From: an uncultured Clostridia bacterium
GTDB taxonomy: Bacteria > Bacillota > Clostridia > Oscillospirales > Acutalibacteraceae
Assembly (NCBI GenBank): GCA_947627055.1
Contig: CANQUS010000013.1
Location: forward strand, 1-48,312
DNA length: 48,312 nt
Reading direction: 5' to 3'
Position 1 is the stretch's first letter. The number at the start of each line of letters is the position of its first letter. The notes under the pieces are model-generated. The model worked only from the letters and a program-made list of their open reading frames with translations, had not been told where the DNA came from and ran no database searches. A program made the position numbers and the translations under genes. Shown here in pieces: positions 1 through 5,882 of this stretch.

Positions 1-77
1 CTGTGTGTTGTGTGGTAACTTCATATTAGAATATTTTCCGTATTTTGTCAATAATTATCTGAATTTTTTCTAGTCAA
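1..77. repeat. Terminal direct repeat (left copy)
   Basis: Bases 1-77 are identical to 48236-48312. The length 77 equals a commonly used assembly k-mer, so the simplest reading is a circularised contig whose ends overlap. A genuine short terminal redundancy is possible but less likely. It makes the unique genome about 48,235 bp. Confidence 0.9.
23..51 (-). promoter_or_regulatory. Leftward promoter for the repressor operon
   Basis: On the minus strand there is TTGACA (plus 46-51), a 17-bp spacer and TAATAT (plus 23-28). The same site is repeated at 48258-48286 through the terminal repeat. Transcription would start near base 15, cross the junction and reach the first repressor start at 48118. 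It faces the rightward promoter at 48160-48187, so the two transcripts overlap head-on for a few tens of bases. Confidence 0.65.
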
Positions 78-78
78 A

Positions 79-117
79 TAAAGTAGCCGCTGGAGGCTAT
101 TTCCAACGGCTGCTTTA
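79..117 (+). other. Strong 16-bp hairpin in the early leader
   Basis: Bases 79-94 pair with 102-117 around a 7-nt loop, with one G-U wobble and one C-A mismatch. It lies in the predicted 5' leader of the early transcript, directly before the larger closed domain at 126-480. There is no good T tract on either side, so it does not look like an intrinsic terminator. Confidence 0.6.
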
Positions 118-125
118 CCAAATTT

Positions 126-480
126 GTTTACCCTATGTACTTTGCAAGTTTTCACTACATACAACTAGCCGTATGCTTCTATCAAGTATTCTGCTGCTTA
201 AAGCACTTGTGGTTGTGCTTGTGTGAGCGCCCATTAGCCAGCAAGATTACAAGGAGTACACAATACAGTGGGGCATTATAGGTTGCCGACCAGATGTTTA
301 TACTCGTCACCGAGTTATTTCCGCTGTATCAGTTGCTACATTTAGCCAGTTTATACTGCTTTGGCGCCAGTGTTGCGACCTCATAATAAGGGAGCTGGGC
401 AATTCAACATTTTTATTAACATAAAATACCTCCTTGCCCAAATGGGGCAACTATATTTTAGCACAGTACATAGGGAAAGT
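126..480 (+). ncRNA. Structured non-coding domain closed by a long inverted repeat
   Basis: This stretch has no convincing plus-strand gene. Its ends pair: 131-141 (CCCTATGTACT) is the exact complement of 465-475, and pairing continues on both sides (126-129 with 477-480, 143-145 with 461-463). Internal hairpins include 158-162/171-175, 201-206/215-220, 302-306/311-315 and 434-439/445-450. Two wobble pairs in the closing stem favour folding of the plus-strand RNA. It could be a structured RNA in the early leader, an independent RNA, or a small inverted-repeat element. I do not recognise a known RNA class. Confidence 0.45.
381..422 (-). CDS. Short leader ORF (13 codons) with attenuator-like hairpins
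   Basis: On the minus strand a strong GGAGG site is followed, six bases later, by ATG and 13 codons (MLIKMLNCPAPLL) ending in TGA. A TTGCCC/GGGCAA hairpin lies immediately before the ribosome binding site. The same GGGCAA can instead pair with a second TTGCCC inside the leader ORF, giving two mutually exclusive stems. This is the layout of translation-coupled attenuation. The next gene in this direction is the repressor operon, about 500 nt away across the junction. Confidence 0.35.
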   Translation of the reverse strand: MLIKMLNCPAPLL

Positions 481-483
481 AAA
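455..483 (-). promoter_or_regulatory. Second leftward promoter, establishment-like position
   Basis: On the minus strand there is TTTACT (plus 478-483), a 17-bp spacer and TAAAAT (plus 455-460). It sits just before the Cro-like gene on the opposite strand and points at the repressors, the position held by the repressor-establishment promoter in lambdoid phages. That role is inferred from position only. Confidence 0.45.
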
Positions 484-519
484 GAATATATTCTAAATAA
501 TTAAGAAAGGGGCGATAAG

Positions 520-702
520 TTGTTATATGACAAAGTAAAAGAAGTCTGCAAAGAGCGTCACATTTCCATATCTGCGGTTGAAAAAGAACTTGGATTTGGA
601 AACGGCACTATAACCAAATGGAACAGGGTAGTGCCGACCGCGTACAATTTAAAGAAATTTGCGGACTTTGTTGGCAAGCCGATTGAGTATTTTTTGGAGT
701 AA
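520..702 (+). CDS. Cro-like HTH regulator
   Basis: A 60-residue XRE-type helix-turn-helix protein starting at TTG after AAGGGG, first gene of the rightward early operon. Its recognition-helix region (GNGTITKW) matches that of the repressor at 47768-48118 (SNGSISKW), and both continue into a similar x-E-Y-(F/L)-L segment. Known families: Cro and CI repressors share this fold and compete for the same operators. I infer that it shuts down repressor transcription early in lytic growth. Position, size and lack of a C-terminal domain support Cro rather than CI. Confidence 0.8.
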   Translation: MLYDKVKEVCKERHISISAVEKELGFGNGTITKWNRVVPTAYNLKKFADFVGKPIEYFLE

Positions 703-715
703 AGGAGGGCAGAAA

Positions 716-865
716 TTGGAGATTTTAAAGGACTTTACAAAAATTATCATTGAAACAGACGAAGAAAACCCCGTAACCATAGCAGAGATTACATCGGAGG
801 AAATTAATCCTGCGGACGGATATAGGGTTAGGCTAACGCCTAAGTATGATAAAAACAGGAGGTAA
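716..865 (+). CDS. Small early protein
   Basis: A 49-residue acidic protein. I place the start at TTG 716 because AGGAGGG at 703-709 is ideally spaced; an ATG at 659 would overlap the preceding gene and has no ribosome binding site. A segment F-T-K-I-I-I-E resembles F-A-K-I-I-I-S in the next gene, so the two may be diverged paralogues. Function unknown. Confidence 0.6.
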   Translation: MEILKDFTKIIIETDEENPVTIAEITSEEINPADGYRVRLTPKYDKNRR

Positions 866-868
866 GAA

Positions 869-1087
869 GTGGACAAGCAAACGATTATCAAAGTGGAAGA
901 ATTTGCGAAAATAATTATCAGTCTGGCAGCAGATGAAAAATTGACGGTCTGCGAATTATGCTCGGCGGCTGATACTGTAAAAGAGATAGCCTGCTGCTCA
1001 ACTGTTGATAAAAACAGTATAGGGAAAGCCGACTACCTCTCACAGAATGTTGCGGATTTTGACGGTAAGGAACTATTCGTTGATTAA
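869..1087 (+). CDS. Small early protein with cysteines
   Basis: A 72-residue protein with a GTG start four bases after the previous stop and behind AGGAGGT. It has an N-terminal helix-rich segment, two early cysteines (CELC) and a CC pair. Its 3' end overlaps the convergent minus-strand gene at 1073-1261 by 15 bases. Function unknown; it resembles the preceding gene weakly. Confidence 0.6.
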   Translation: MDKQTIIKVEEFAKIIISLAADEKLTVCELCSAADTVKEIACCSTVDKNSIGKADYLSQNVADFDGKELFVD

Positions 1088-1261
1088 TTTTTTGTCTTTA
1101 CCGTTTTCAAAATCTTTGATTGCTTTTTGAGCTAAAACATTAATTGAGCAATATCCCTTTATGTAAAGAGCGCATTTATCATTGCAGTAAACGGTATTTT
1201 TTGATATTACTTCACTCTCTTTAAGTGCGGGATTAATGCTCATAAACGGACAAAAGTTCAT
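1073..1261 (-). CDS. Four-cysteine small protein on the opposite strand
   Basis: A 62-residue protein with cysteines in the pattern FCPF...YCNDKC...GYC, suggesting a metal or iron-sulphur site; proteins of this look are frequent in Clostridia phages without known function. The start at 1261 is preferred over 1267 because AAAGGAG would be only one base from the first ATG. It has its own promoter (1309-1337) and is the only early-region protein gene on the minus strand, so it may be expressed independently of the lytic programme. Confidence 0.65.
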   Translation of the reverse strand: MNFCPFMSINPALKESEVISKNTVYCNDKCALYIKGYCSINVLAQKAIKDFENGKDKKLINE

Positions 1262-1298
1262 AATCATTCTCCTTTCTGAATACTCGGCGCGGAAACGC

Positions 1299-1337
1299 CT
1301 GTATATACAGTATAGGAGATAACAAAGGATTTTACAA
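1299..1337 (-). promoter_or_regulatory. Promoter with palindromic operator for the minus-strand gene
   Basis: On the minus strand there is TTGTAA (plus 1332-1337), 17 bp, TATACT (plus 1309-1314). A perfect 12-bp palindrome CTGTATATACAG (1299-1310) overlaps the edge of the -10 box and the predicted start, a good place for a repressor. The 6-bp gap between CTG and CAG does not fit the E. coli LexA box. Confidence 0.55.
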
Positions 1338-1339
1338 TC

Positions 1340-1409
1340 AAAAAAGCCCCATTCAGTATGTGCGTACCGAACAGGGCAGTAACCACATTAATTAGGGTAA
1401 TGCGATTAC
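1340..1409 (-). ncRNA. Predicted ~70-nt small RNA
   Basis: A complete small transcription unit without an ORF lies on the minus strand. The promoter is TTGCGA (plus 1439-1444), a 17-bp spacer ending in TGT, then TATAAT (plus 1416-1421), giving an extended -10. The RNA would start near 1409 and end at a hairpin formed by 1346-1377 followed by six U residues (plus 1340-1345). It is antisense to the region upstream of the gene at 1460. Its targets are unknown. Confidence 0.55.
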
Positions 1410-1459
1410 GAGGGTATTATAACATATTACCTCCTAAATCGCAAGAACGGAGGGAAATT

Positions 1460-1636
1460 TTGAAATTTGAAAAGGTATTAAAACAAATCAGGGAAAGCAA
1501 CAAGAATGTTGACAAGGTGCTAAAGGCGGCGAAATTGCAGAGATGTCCAAAACAGGGGCTTTCAGAAGAAACTTTGTTCGGAATGTTCGCTATGCTGGTG
1601 TATTTGGCGCTTATGGCGTTGTTTATTCTTGGTTAG
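1460..1636 (+). CDS. Small membrane-anchored protein
   Basis: A 58-residue protein starting at TTG 1460 behind ACGGAGGG. The upstream reading frame to 1358 runs through the small RNA and its promoter and is not counted. It has a basic, lysine-rich N-terminal half and one C-terminal hydrophobic helix (from about residue 39), so it is probably a tail-anchored inner-membrane protein. Function unknown. Confidence 0.55.
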   Translation: MKFEKVLKQIRESNKNVDKVLKAAKLQRCPKQGLSEETLFGMFAMLVYLALMALFILG

Positions 1637-1646
1637 GGGGTTAGGG

Positions 1647-2039
1647 ATGAAAAAATTATACAGTGGCACATATCAAATGGGTATCTGTGGAAAGCCGACG
1701 GAGCTAGTTGATAGCTTTGGTGAAACATTATTCATTGGAGATTTGGTTGTGATTTACAATGTTGAACGCAATCAGGAAATATCAGCAGGAGAGCCAGAGT
1801 ATGTTGTCCAATGTGATGATGAAAACCCTTTTATTATGGGGCTAAAAAGTTGTCAAAGAGTAACGCATTACTACCTTGACGGTGATGAAGCAACCAAAAA
1901 TAAGTATGATTGGAAAGAAGATATATATATTTCCGAAGAAGGTTATGAGTGGCTTGTTAAGAAAGTTAAGAGCCATCAAAAAACCGTTGACGGTGAAGTA
2001 TGGGGAAGCGGAAATGTAACAGTGAGAGAGGAAGAATAG
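1647..2039 (+). CDS. Hypothetical early protein
   Basis: A 130-residue soluble protein. ATG 1647 is chosen over a TTG at 1629 because it follows a purine-rich site. The N-terminal region is rich in beta-branched residues (LFIGDLVVIYNV), suggesting a small beta-barrel as in SH3-like or chromo-type phage proteins, but I cannot assign a family. Confidence 0.65.
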   Translation: MKKLYSGTYQMGICGKPTELVDSFGETLFIGDLVVIYNVERNQEISAGEPEYVVQCDDENPFIMGLKSCQRVTHYYLDGDEATKNKYDWKEDIYISEEGYEWLVKKVKSHQKTVDGEVWGSGNVTVREEE

Positions 2040-2043
2040 GGAT

Positions 2044-2184
2044 ATGGAAGTTACGGCATATATGAACGGTAAGAAGATTTCTAAAGAGGAATTAAGGAAT
2101 TTTGCGATAGTCTTTGATAAAGACCTTAAACCGATTAGGTTTGAGAGGGTGGACAAGGACAGACGCAAGGAGGCAAATGCCTGA
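2044..2184 (+). CDS. Small protein, MEVTAY family copy 1
   Basis: A 46-residue protein beginning MEVTAYMNGKK. It is clearly related to the protein at 21253-21417 (MEVTAYINGVK), with a shared E-E-L-(R/K)-N segment after the N-terminus. The stop overlaps the next start (TGATG), indicating translational coupling. Two copies in different operons suggest a small dosage-controlled factor; function unknown. Confidence 0.65.
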   Translation: MEVTAYMNGKKISKEELRNFAIVFDKDLKPIRFERVDKDRRKEANA

Positions 2185-2579
2185 TGAAAAAGTTAATAGT
2201 TGCGGTGCTTTTGTCGCTGATGTTTTCTTGTACAGCTTATGCCGATGAGCCATTTGAGATATTGACTACGGCGTACTGTCAGGGAGAAACGACTTGCACA
2301 GGCGTACCAGTCCGCGAGGGGATTTGTGCGGTCAAGAAGTCTTGGGTTGGCAAGACGGCTTTAATCTACGCCGACAATGACGGAGAAATAGGCGAACTCA
2401 TTGGAATATATGAGTGCTTAGACACTGGATTTGGCGGAGATGCCGACGGCGACGGAGTGGGAAGTATTCAAGAGGGTAAGGCTGTTGATGTTTACTACCC
2501 TACGCTTGAAAAATGCAAAGAGTATATGAAGTTGACAAACGGCAAGGTGTTTATACAGCTTGTCGATGCGGAGGGCTAG
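2184..2579 (+). CDS. Secreted 3D-domain-like protein
   Basis: A 131-residue protein with a signal peptide (MKKLIVAVLL..., cleavage near AYA-DE at about residues 20-22). The mature part has the features of the 3D / double-psi beta-barrel family: TTAYC near its start, a central ICAVKK region, and LDTGFGG followed by AVDVYY carrying the conserved aspartates. Such domains occur in RlpA-like and cell-wall-active proteins. A cysteine at residue 16 lies in a poor lipobox. Early expression of an exported protein suggests envelope modification or superinfection exclusion, which is inference. Confidence 0.65.
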   Translation: MKKLIVAVLLSLMFSCTAYADEPFEILTTAYCQGETTCTGVPVREGICAVKKSWVGKTALIYADNDGEIGELIGIYECLDTGFGGDADGDGVGSIQEGKAVDVYYPTLEKCKEYMKLTNGKVFIQLVDAEG

Positions 2580-2678
2580 ATGAAGATTATAAAAAGCATC
2601 GCCTTAGCAGTGGCGGCAATATACGGATTTAGTAAGCTTTTAGAGCTGTTGATTTGGCAAGGATTTGATAATTTATGA
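2580..2678 (+). CDS. Tiny membrane peptide
   Basis: A 32-residue peptide with ATG overlapping the previous TAG. A hydrophobic helix (IALAVAAIYGF) and a second amphipathic stretch suggest membrane association. It is translationally coupled to the secreted protein upstream and may act with it. Confidence 0.5.
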   Translation: MKIIKSIALAVAAIYGFSKLLELLIWQGFDNL

Positions 2679-2692
2679 AAGGGGGTGTTGAA

Positions 2693-2806
2693 ATGCAGGC
2701 TACAGGCAATGAAACAATTCAAGACTGTATCGACAGGTACGAGCAGGGCGAGGCGGTAGTTATTATCGCGGGAAAAGTAGTTGGTTTTGTTAAGGAAGAT
2801 AACTAA
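2693..2806 (+). CDS. Small early protein
   Basis: A 37-residue protein after a GGGGGTG site. It has an acidic helix and a beta-like segment (AVVIIAGKVVGFV). Function unknown. Confidence 0.5.
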   Translation: MQATGNETIQDCIDRYEQGEAVVIIAGKVVGFVKEDN

Positions 2807-2827
2807 GAACGAAAAGGAGATTAGGAA

Positions 2828-2989
2828 ATGAAAGAAATAACAATAACATTAGACGAATACAAGGAAATGCTAGAGCTTTCAATTAAAGCTAAAGCTTTTA
2901 CGCAATATGTAAAAACGCAAAATGTTGTTACAAGGGAAGAATGCGCAGCGTTTTTCGGATTTGAGGTGACGAAAGATGAGCAATCTTAA
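2828..2989 (+). CDS. Small early protein
   Basis: A 53-residue protein beginning MKEITITLDEYKEM, a start typical of many small phage proteins with an N-terminal beta strand followed by helices. It overlaps the next gene by 14 bases in another frame. Function unknown. Confidence 0.6.
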   Translation: MKEITITLDEYKEMLELSIKAKAFTQYVKTQNVVTREECAAFFGFEVTKDEQS

Positions 2990-3140
2990 CGGCGAGGGCT
3001 GGCAGAACATCTTCAATCAGACATTCGTGCCAAAGGAAGATGAATTTAGATATGCCCTTGAAAGAGTTCAGAATGGCACTGATGAAGAAAAGGCAGAGTT
3101 TGTCGAGTGGTTCTATTCGGGTAACTGGGTGCAAGTATAG
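2976..3140 (+). CDS. Small early protein
   Basis: A 54-residue acidic protein whose ATG lies inside the previous gene, implying coupled translation. The C-terminus is aromatic (EWFYSGNW). It is the last gene before the non-coding repeat tract at 3141-3340. Function unknown. Confidence 0.55.
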   Translation: MSNLNGEGWQNIFNQTFVPKEDEFRYALERVQNGTDEEKAEFVEWFYSGNWVQV

Positions 3141-3340
3141 CGACGGCAATGCGTGGCGGTGTACGGCAAAGGCAATGCAAAGCTAGGCACAGCGGAGGCA
3201 GGGCTTAGATATGATAAGACCGCAAGGCTATGGAATGGCGCAGCGCAACATAGCTTCGCAATGGTAATACAGAGATTGGCATAGCGATGTAGGGCAAAGG
3301 CATAGAGATGTGATGCAATGCAATGAGATGTAAAAAACAA
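3141..3340. repeat. Degenerate purine-rich repeat tract, non-coding
   Basis: About 200 bases built from imperfect variants of GGCAATGC, GGCAAAGGC and GGCATAG(C/A)GATGT, rich in G and A and poor in C, with stops in all plus frames. It separates the small early genes from the recombination operon, which begins after AAGGAGG at 3343. No promoter or terminator is evident. It may be a protein-binding array, a regulatory RNA or a slippage-derived tract. Confidence 0.6.
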
Positions 3341-3360
3341 AATCAAGGAGGAATAGGAAA

Positions 3361-3954
3361 GTGAAGGAATTAAAAGTAAAATTAGCTTTTACCGAGGAGG
3401 TACTCGGTACGGCAAGCGCGGACAAGGAGATACATAGGACTTATATAGCCTCAAACGCTCCCGACGCGCCGACATTGGAGGAAGAAATTGCAGCAATCGG
3501 CGAGGAGGAGGTCATTGAAAAGGCAATGACCGTATTCCCCAAGGATAACGGCGCTCCCATATTTTGGGATTATCAGATTAAGGGATTTTTCAAGGACGCT
3601 TGCGGAATGCTGCGCAAGGTATCAGGTTCAGAAAGCTCAAAAATCAAGGCGTACAAGAAAGAGATTGACGGTCTTATATTCATCAAGGAAAGAAAAATCC
3701 CTATCGTTTTCGAGGGCGAGATTGGCAACTGCCAGCGCCCTTTAAGGGGACAGACGGCGCAGGGCGAAAAGATTGCGCTTGCCAACAGTGAAACAGTACC
3801 AGCAACGGCTACGGTGGAATTTACTGTGCAGTGTATGTGTGATAGCCATATGAAAGCGGTGGCTGAGTGGCTTGATTATGGGCAATATAGAGGCATCGGA
3901 CAGTGGAGAAACAGCGGTAAGGGTAGATTTGAATGGGCGGAGGTCAAGGAATAA
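3361..3954 (+). CDS. Recombination-operon protein with RAMP-like glycine loop
   Basis: A 197-residue protein with a GTG start behind AAGGAGG. The C-terminus contains G-x-G-x5-G-x-G-x-F (in YRGIGQWRNSGKGRF, about residues 175-190), the spacing of the glycine-rich loop of RAMP/ferredoxin-like RNA-binding proteins such as Cas5, Cas6 and Csm3. The rest is mixed alpha/beta. It heads the recombination operon and is followed by annealing-type and nuclease genes, so a nucleic-acid role is likely. Whether the loop reflects true RAMP homology is unproven. Confidence 0.55.
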   Translation: MKELKVKLAFTEEVLGTASADKEIHRTYIASNAPDAPTLEEEIAAIGEEEVIEKAMTVFPKDNGAPIFWDYQIKGFFKDACGMLRKVSGSESSKIKAYKKEIDGLIFIKERKIPIVFEGEIGNCQRPLRGQTAQGEKIALANSETVPATATVEFTVQCMCDSHMKAVAEWLDYGQYRGIGQWRNSGKGRFEWAEVKE

Positions 3955-4298
3955 TGGCATACGAAAGTAGGATATATGTTGTTAATGTACATAAGGAAAC
4001 AAGGTACGGCGAAATTGTGGCGAGATATGATTTGTCAAATATGGGAGGCGACGAAAGCTTTTACAATTTGTTTTGCTTTTCCACCGGCTACAAAATTTAC
4101 CCAGACGGCAATCGTGCCGCTGATAGCGACTGCTATGGCAGTGCTATAAAATCAGCCGACATTAACAAGCTGATTGAATGGCTTGAAACAAAGGGCAGGC
4201 AGATGAATTATAGGCGTATAGAACCGCTGATAGGCTTGTTAAAGGGTTTTAAGTTGTCAGAATGGGAAAATTTACAAGTGGTTCATTATGGTTATTAA
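3954..4298 (+). CDS. Hypothetical protein
   Basis: A 114-residue protein with a TAATG overlap to the previous gene and GGAGG upstream. It is mixed alpha/beta with several tyrosines and no recognisable motif. Being between two recombination genes in a tight operon it probably acts on DNA or on those partners, but this is context only. Confidence 0.6.
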   Translation: MAYESRIYVVNVHKETRYGEIVARYDLSNMGGDESFYNLFCFSTGYKIYPDGNRAADSDCYGSAIKSADINKLIEWLETKGRQMNYRRIEPLIGLLKGFKLSEWENLQVVHYGY

Positions 4299-4311
4299 GG
4301 AGGATTAGGAA

Positions 4312-5154
4312 ATGGAAGGTTTTGAAATGGTAACGAGTAAGAGCGTGACGGCTGAAATGGTAACAAGCAGGCAGACGCAGGAAGTACAAGGACAAATTAT
4401 AATGGCTAAGAGATTTCCGCGAGATTATGTCGCAAGCTGCCAAAGAATTATGCAGGCTTGCAGCCGCAAGGGATTAGCGGAAAAGGCAATGTATGAATAT
4501 CCGCGCGGCGGTCAGAAAGTCGTAGGAGCGTCAATAAGGCTTGCTGAAGCGTTGGCGCAGAATTGGGGCAATATGAGCTTTGGCATTGTCGAGCTAGAGC
4601 AAAGAAACGGTGAAAGCCAAGTAATGGCGTATGCTTGGGACTTGGAAACGAATACGAGGCAGGAAAAGATTTTCAGCGTGCCGCATATCCGCAGCACTAA
4701 AAAAGGAAATGTACCGCTTACAGACCCACGCGACATTTACGAAATGGTGGCTAATCAGGGCGCAAGACGGTTAAGGGCGTGCATTCTTGGGATTATCCCA
4801 GGCGATGTTGTGGAGGACGCTATTGAGCAATGCAACAAGACGCTCCTACAGGGTGAGGACAAGCCTATTATAGATGTAGTCAAGGATATGGCGGCACACT
4901 TTGAAAAAGAGTTTTCAGTGCCTATTGAGGCTATTGAAAAGTATATTGGGTGCAAGTCAACGGCTTTTACAATGAATGACCTTGTGCGTCTGAAAAGAGT
5001 GTACACTTCACTCAAAGACGGTATGGCAAAACGCGAGGAAATTTTTGACCTCCCGAAAGCTGAAAAGCCTGAACCTTTAGACGCTTTTGCGGACAAGCCC
5101 ATAGAGGGACAGCAAAAACTTGATGTAGACGGTGGTGCTGATGAAGCTAAATGA
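4312..5154 (+). CDS. Putative single-strand annealing / recombination protein
   Basis: A 280-residue protein with a basic central region. The stretch VGASIRLAEALAQNWGN and a later YEMVANQGARRLRACILG recall a family widespread in phages next to exonucleases and RecT/Erf-type annealing proteins. The C-terminus is acidic and flexible, as in single-strand DNA binding partners. Together with the nuclease that follows it would form a phage recombination pair. Assignment rests on context and remembered family features; no catalytic motif is visible. Confidence 0.5.
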   Translation: MEGFEMVTSKSVTAEMVTSRQTQEVQGQIIMAKRFPRDYVASCQRIMQACSRKGLAEKAMYEYPRGGQKVVGASIRLAEALAQNWGNMSFGIVELEQRNGESQVMAYAWDLETNTRQEKIFSVPHIRSTKKGNVPLTDPRDIYEMVANQGARRLRACILGIIPGDVVEDAIEQCNKTLLQGEDKPIIDVVKDMAAHFEKEFSVPIEAIEKYIGCKSTAFTMNDLVRLKRVYTSLKDGMAKREEIFDLPKAEKPEPLDAFADKPIEGQQKLDVDGGADEAK

Positions 5155-5881
5155 GGATAATTATTATTCGCAGGAGGCAAATAAAGCCTATTTCAGTGTC
5201 AGTCAATACAAGGATTTCTGCAAATGTGAGGCTATGGCAATGGCTAAAATCCGCGGCGAATATGAGCAGCCTGTAACAAAGTCTATGCTCATCGGTACGC
5301 TAGTTGACAGGTGGTTTGAGGGTACGCTTGACAAGCTGCGCGTGGAAAGCCCCAACATCTTCTTTTGCCGCAATGGTGCGCTAAGGGCAGATTTTCGCAA
5401 GGCGAGCCAAATAATAGAGCGTATCAAGCAGGATTACCGCTTTATGCAATATATGAGCGGTGAAAAGCAGAGGATACTTACTTTTGAGATGTTTGGTGCG
5501 CCTTGGAAAATGAAAATGGACAGCTTTAGCGAGAAAATTTGCATTACTGATTTGAAAGTGGTGTGGAACTTCAAGAGCCTTGCGTTTTGGCGTTACGACT
5601 TGCAAGGTGCGGTGTACCGCGAGGGCTGCTATCTTAATGGATATGGGTATCTGCCTTTTTACTTGGCAGCAGTCACAAAAGAAAATGTACCGAATTTTGA
5701 CATTTTCCAGATAGAAAATCAGATACTTGATGCGGCGCTGAATGAGATAGCCGTTAAAATGCCGCGCTTTATCGAGGTTAAGGCAGGACTTAGAGAGCCC
5801 GAATGCTGTGGTGTGTGTGACTACTGTAAGAGCATTAAAAAGGCAAGGCTAAGATTTTATAGTGAATTGTTGGAGGATTAG
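5141..5881 (+). CDS. PD-(D/E)XK exonuclease (RecE/DUF3799-like)
   Basis: A 246-residue nuclease. Visible elements in order are GTLVDRWFEG (helix with the usual conserved position), M-D-S-F followed by ITDLKVV (the D...D-x-K core), a Q-x3-Y motif (QGAVYREG), and C-terminal cysteines CCGVCDYC that may bind metal. This matches the phage exodeoxyribonuclease VIII-like family. ATG 5141 lies inside the end of the previous gene, so the annealing protein and nuclease are coupled, as expected for a recombination pair. Confidence 0.7.
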   Translation: MKLNEDNYYSQEANKAYFSVSQYKDFCKCEAMAMAKIRGEYEQPVTKSMLIGTLVDRWFEGTLDKLRVESPNIFFCRNGALRADFRKASQIIERIKQDYRFMQYMSGEKQRILTFEMFGAPWKMKMDSFSEKICITDLKVVWNFKSLAFWRYDLQGAVYREGCYLNGYGYLPFYLAAVTKENVPNFDIFQIENQILDAALNEIAVKMPRFIEVKAGLREPECCGVCDYCKSIKKARLRFYSELLED

Positions 5882-5882
5882 G

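Noticed and set aside
1299-1310. LexA (SOS) box
   Set aside because: CTGTATATACAG has the right ends but six bases between CTG and CAG instead of the ten in the E. coli box, and Firmicutes LexA uses another consensus.
3113-3425. Minus-strand frames over the repeat tract
   Set aside because: They are the antisense of the degenerate GGCAATG repeats and have neither start signals nor a plausible protein composition.
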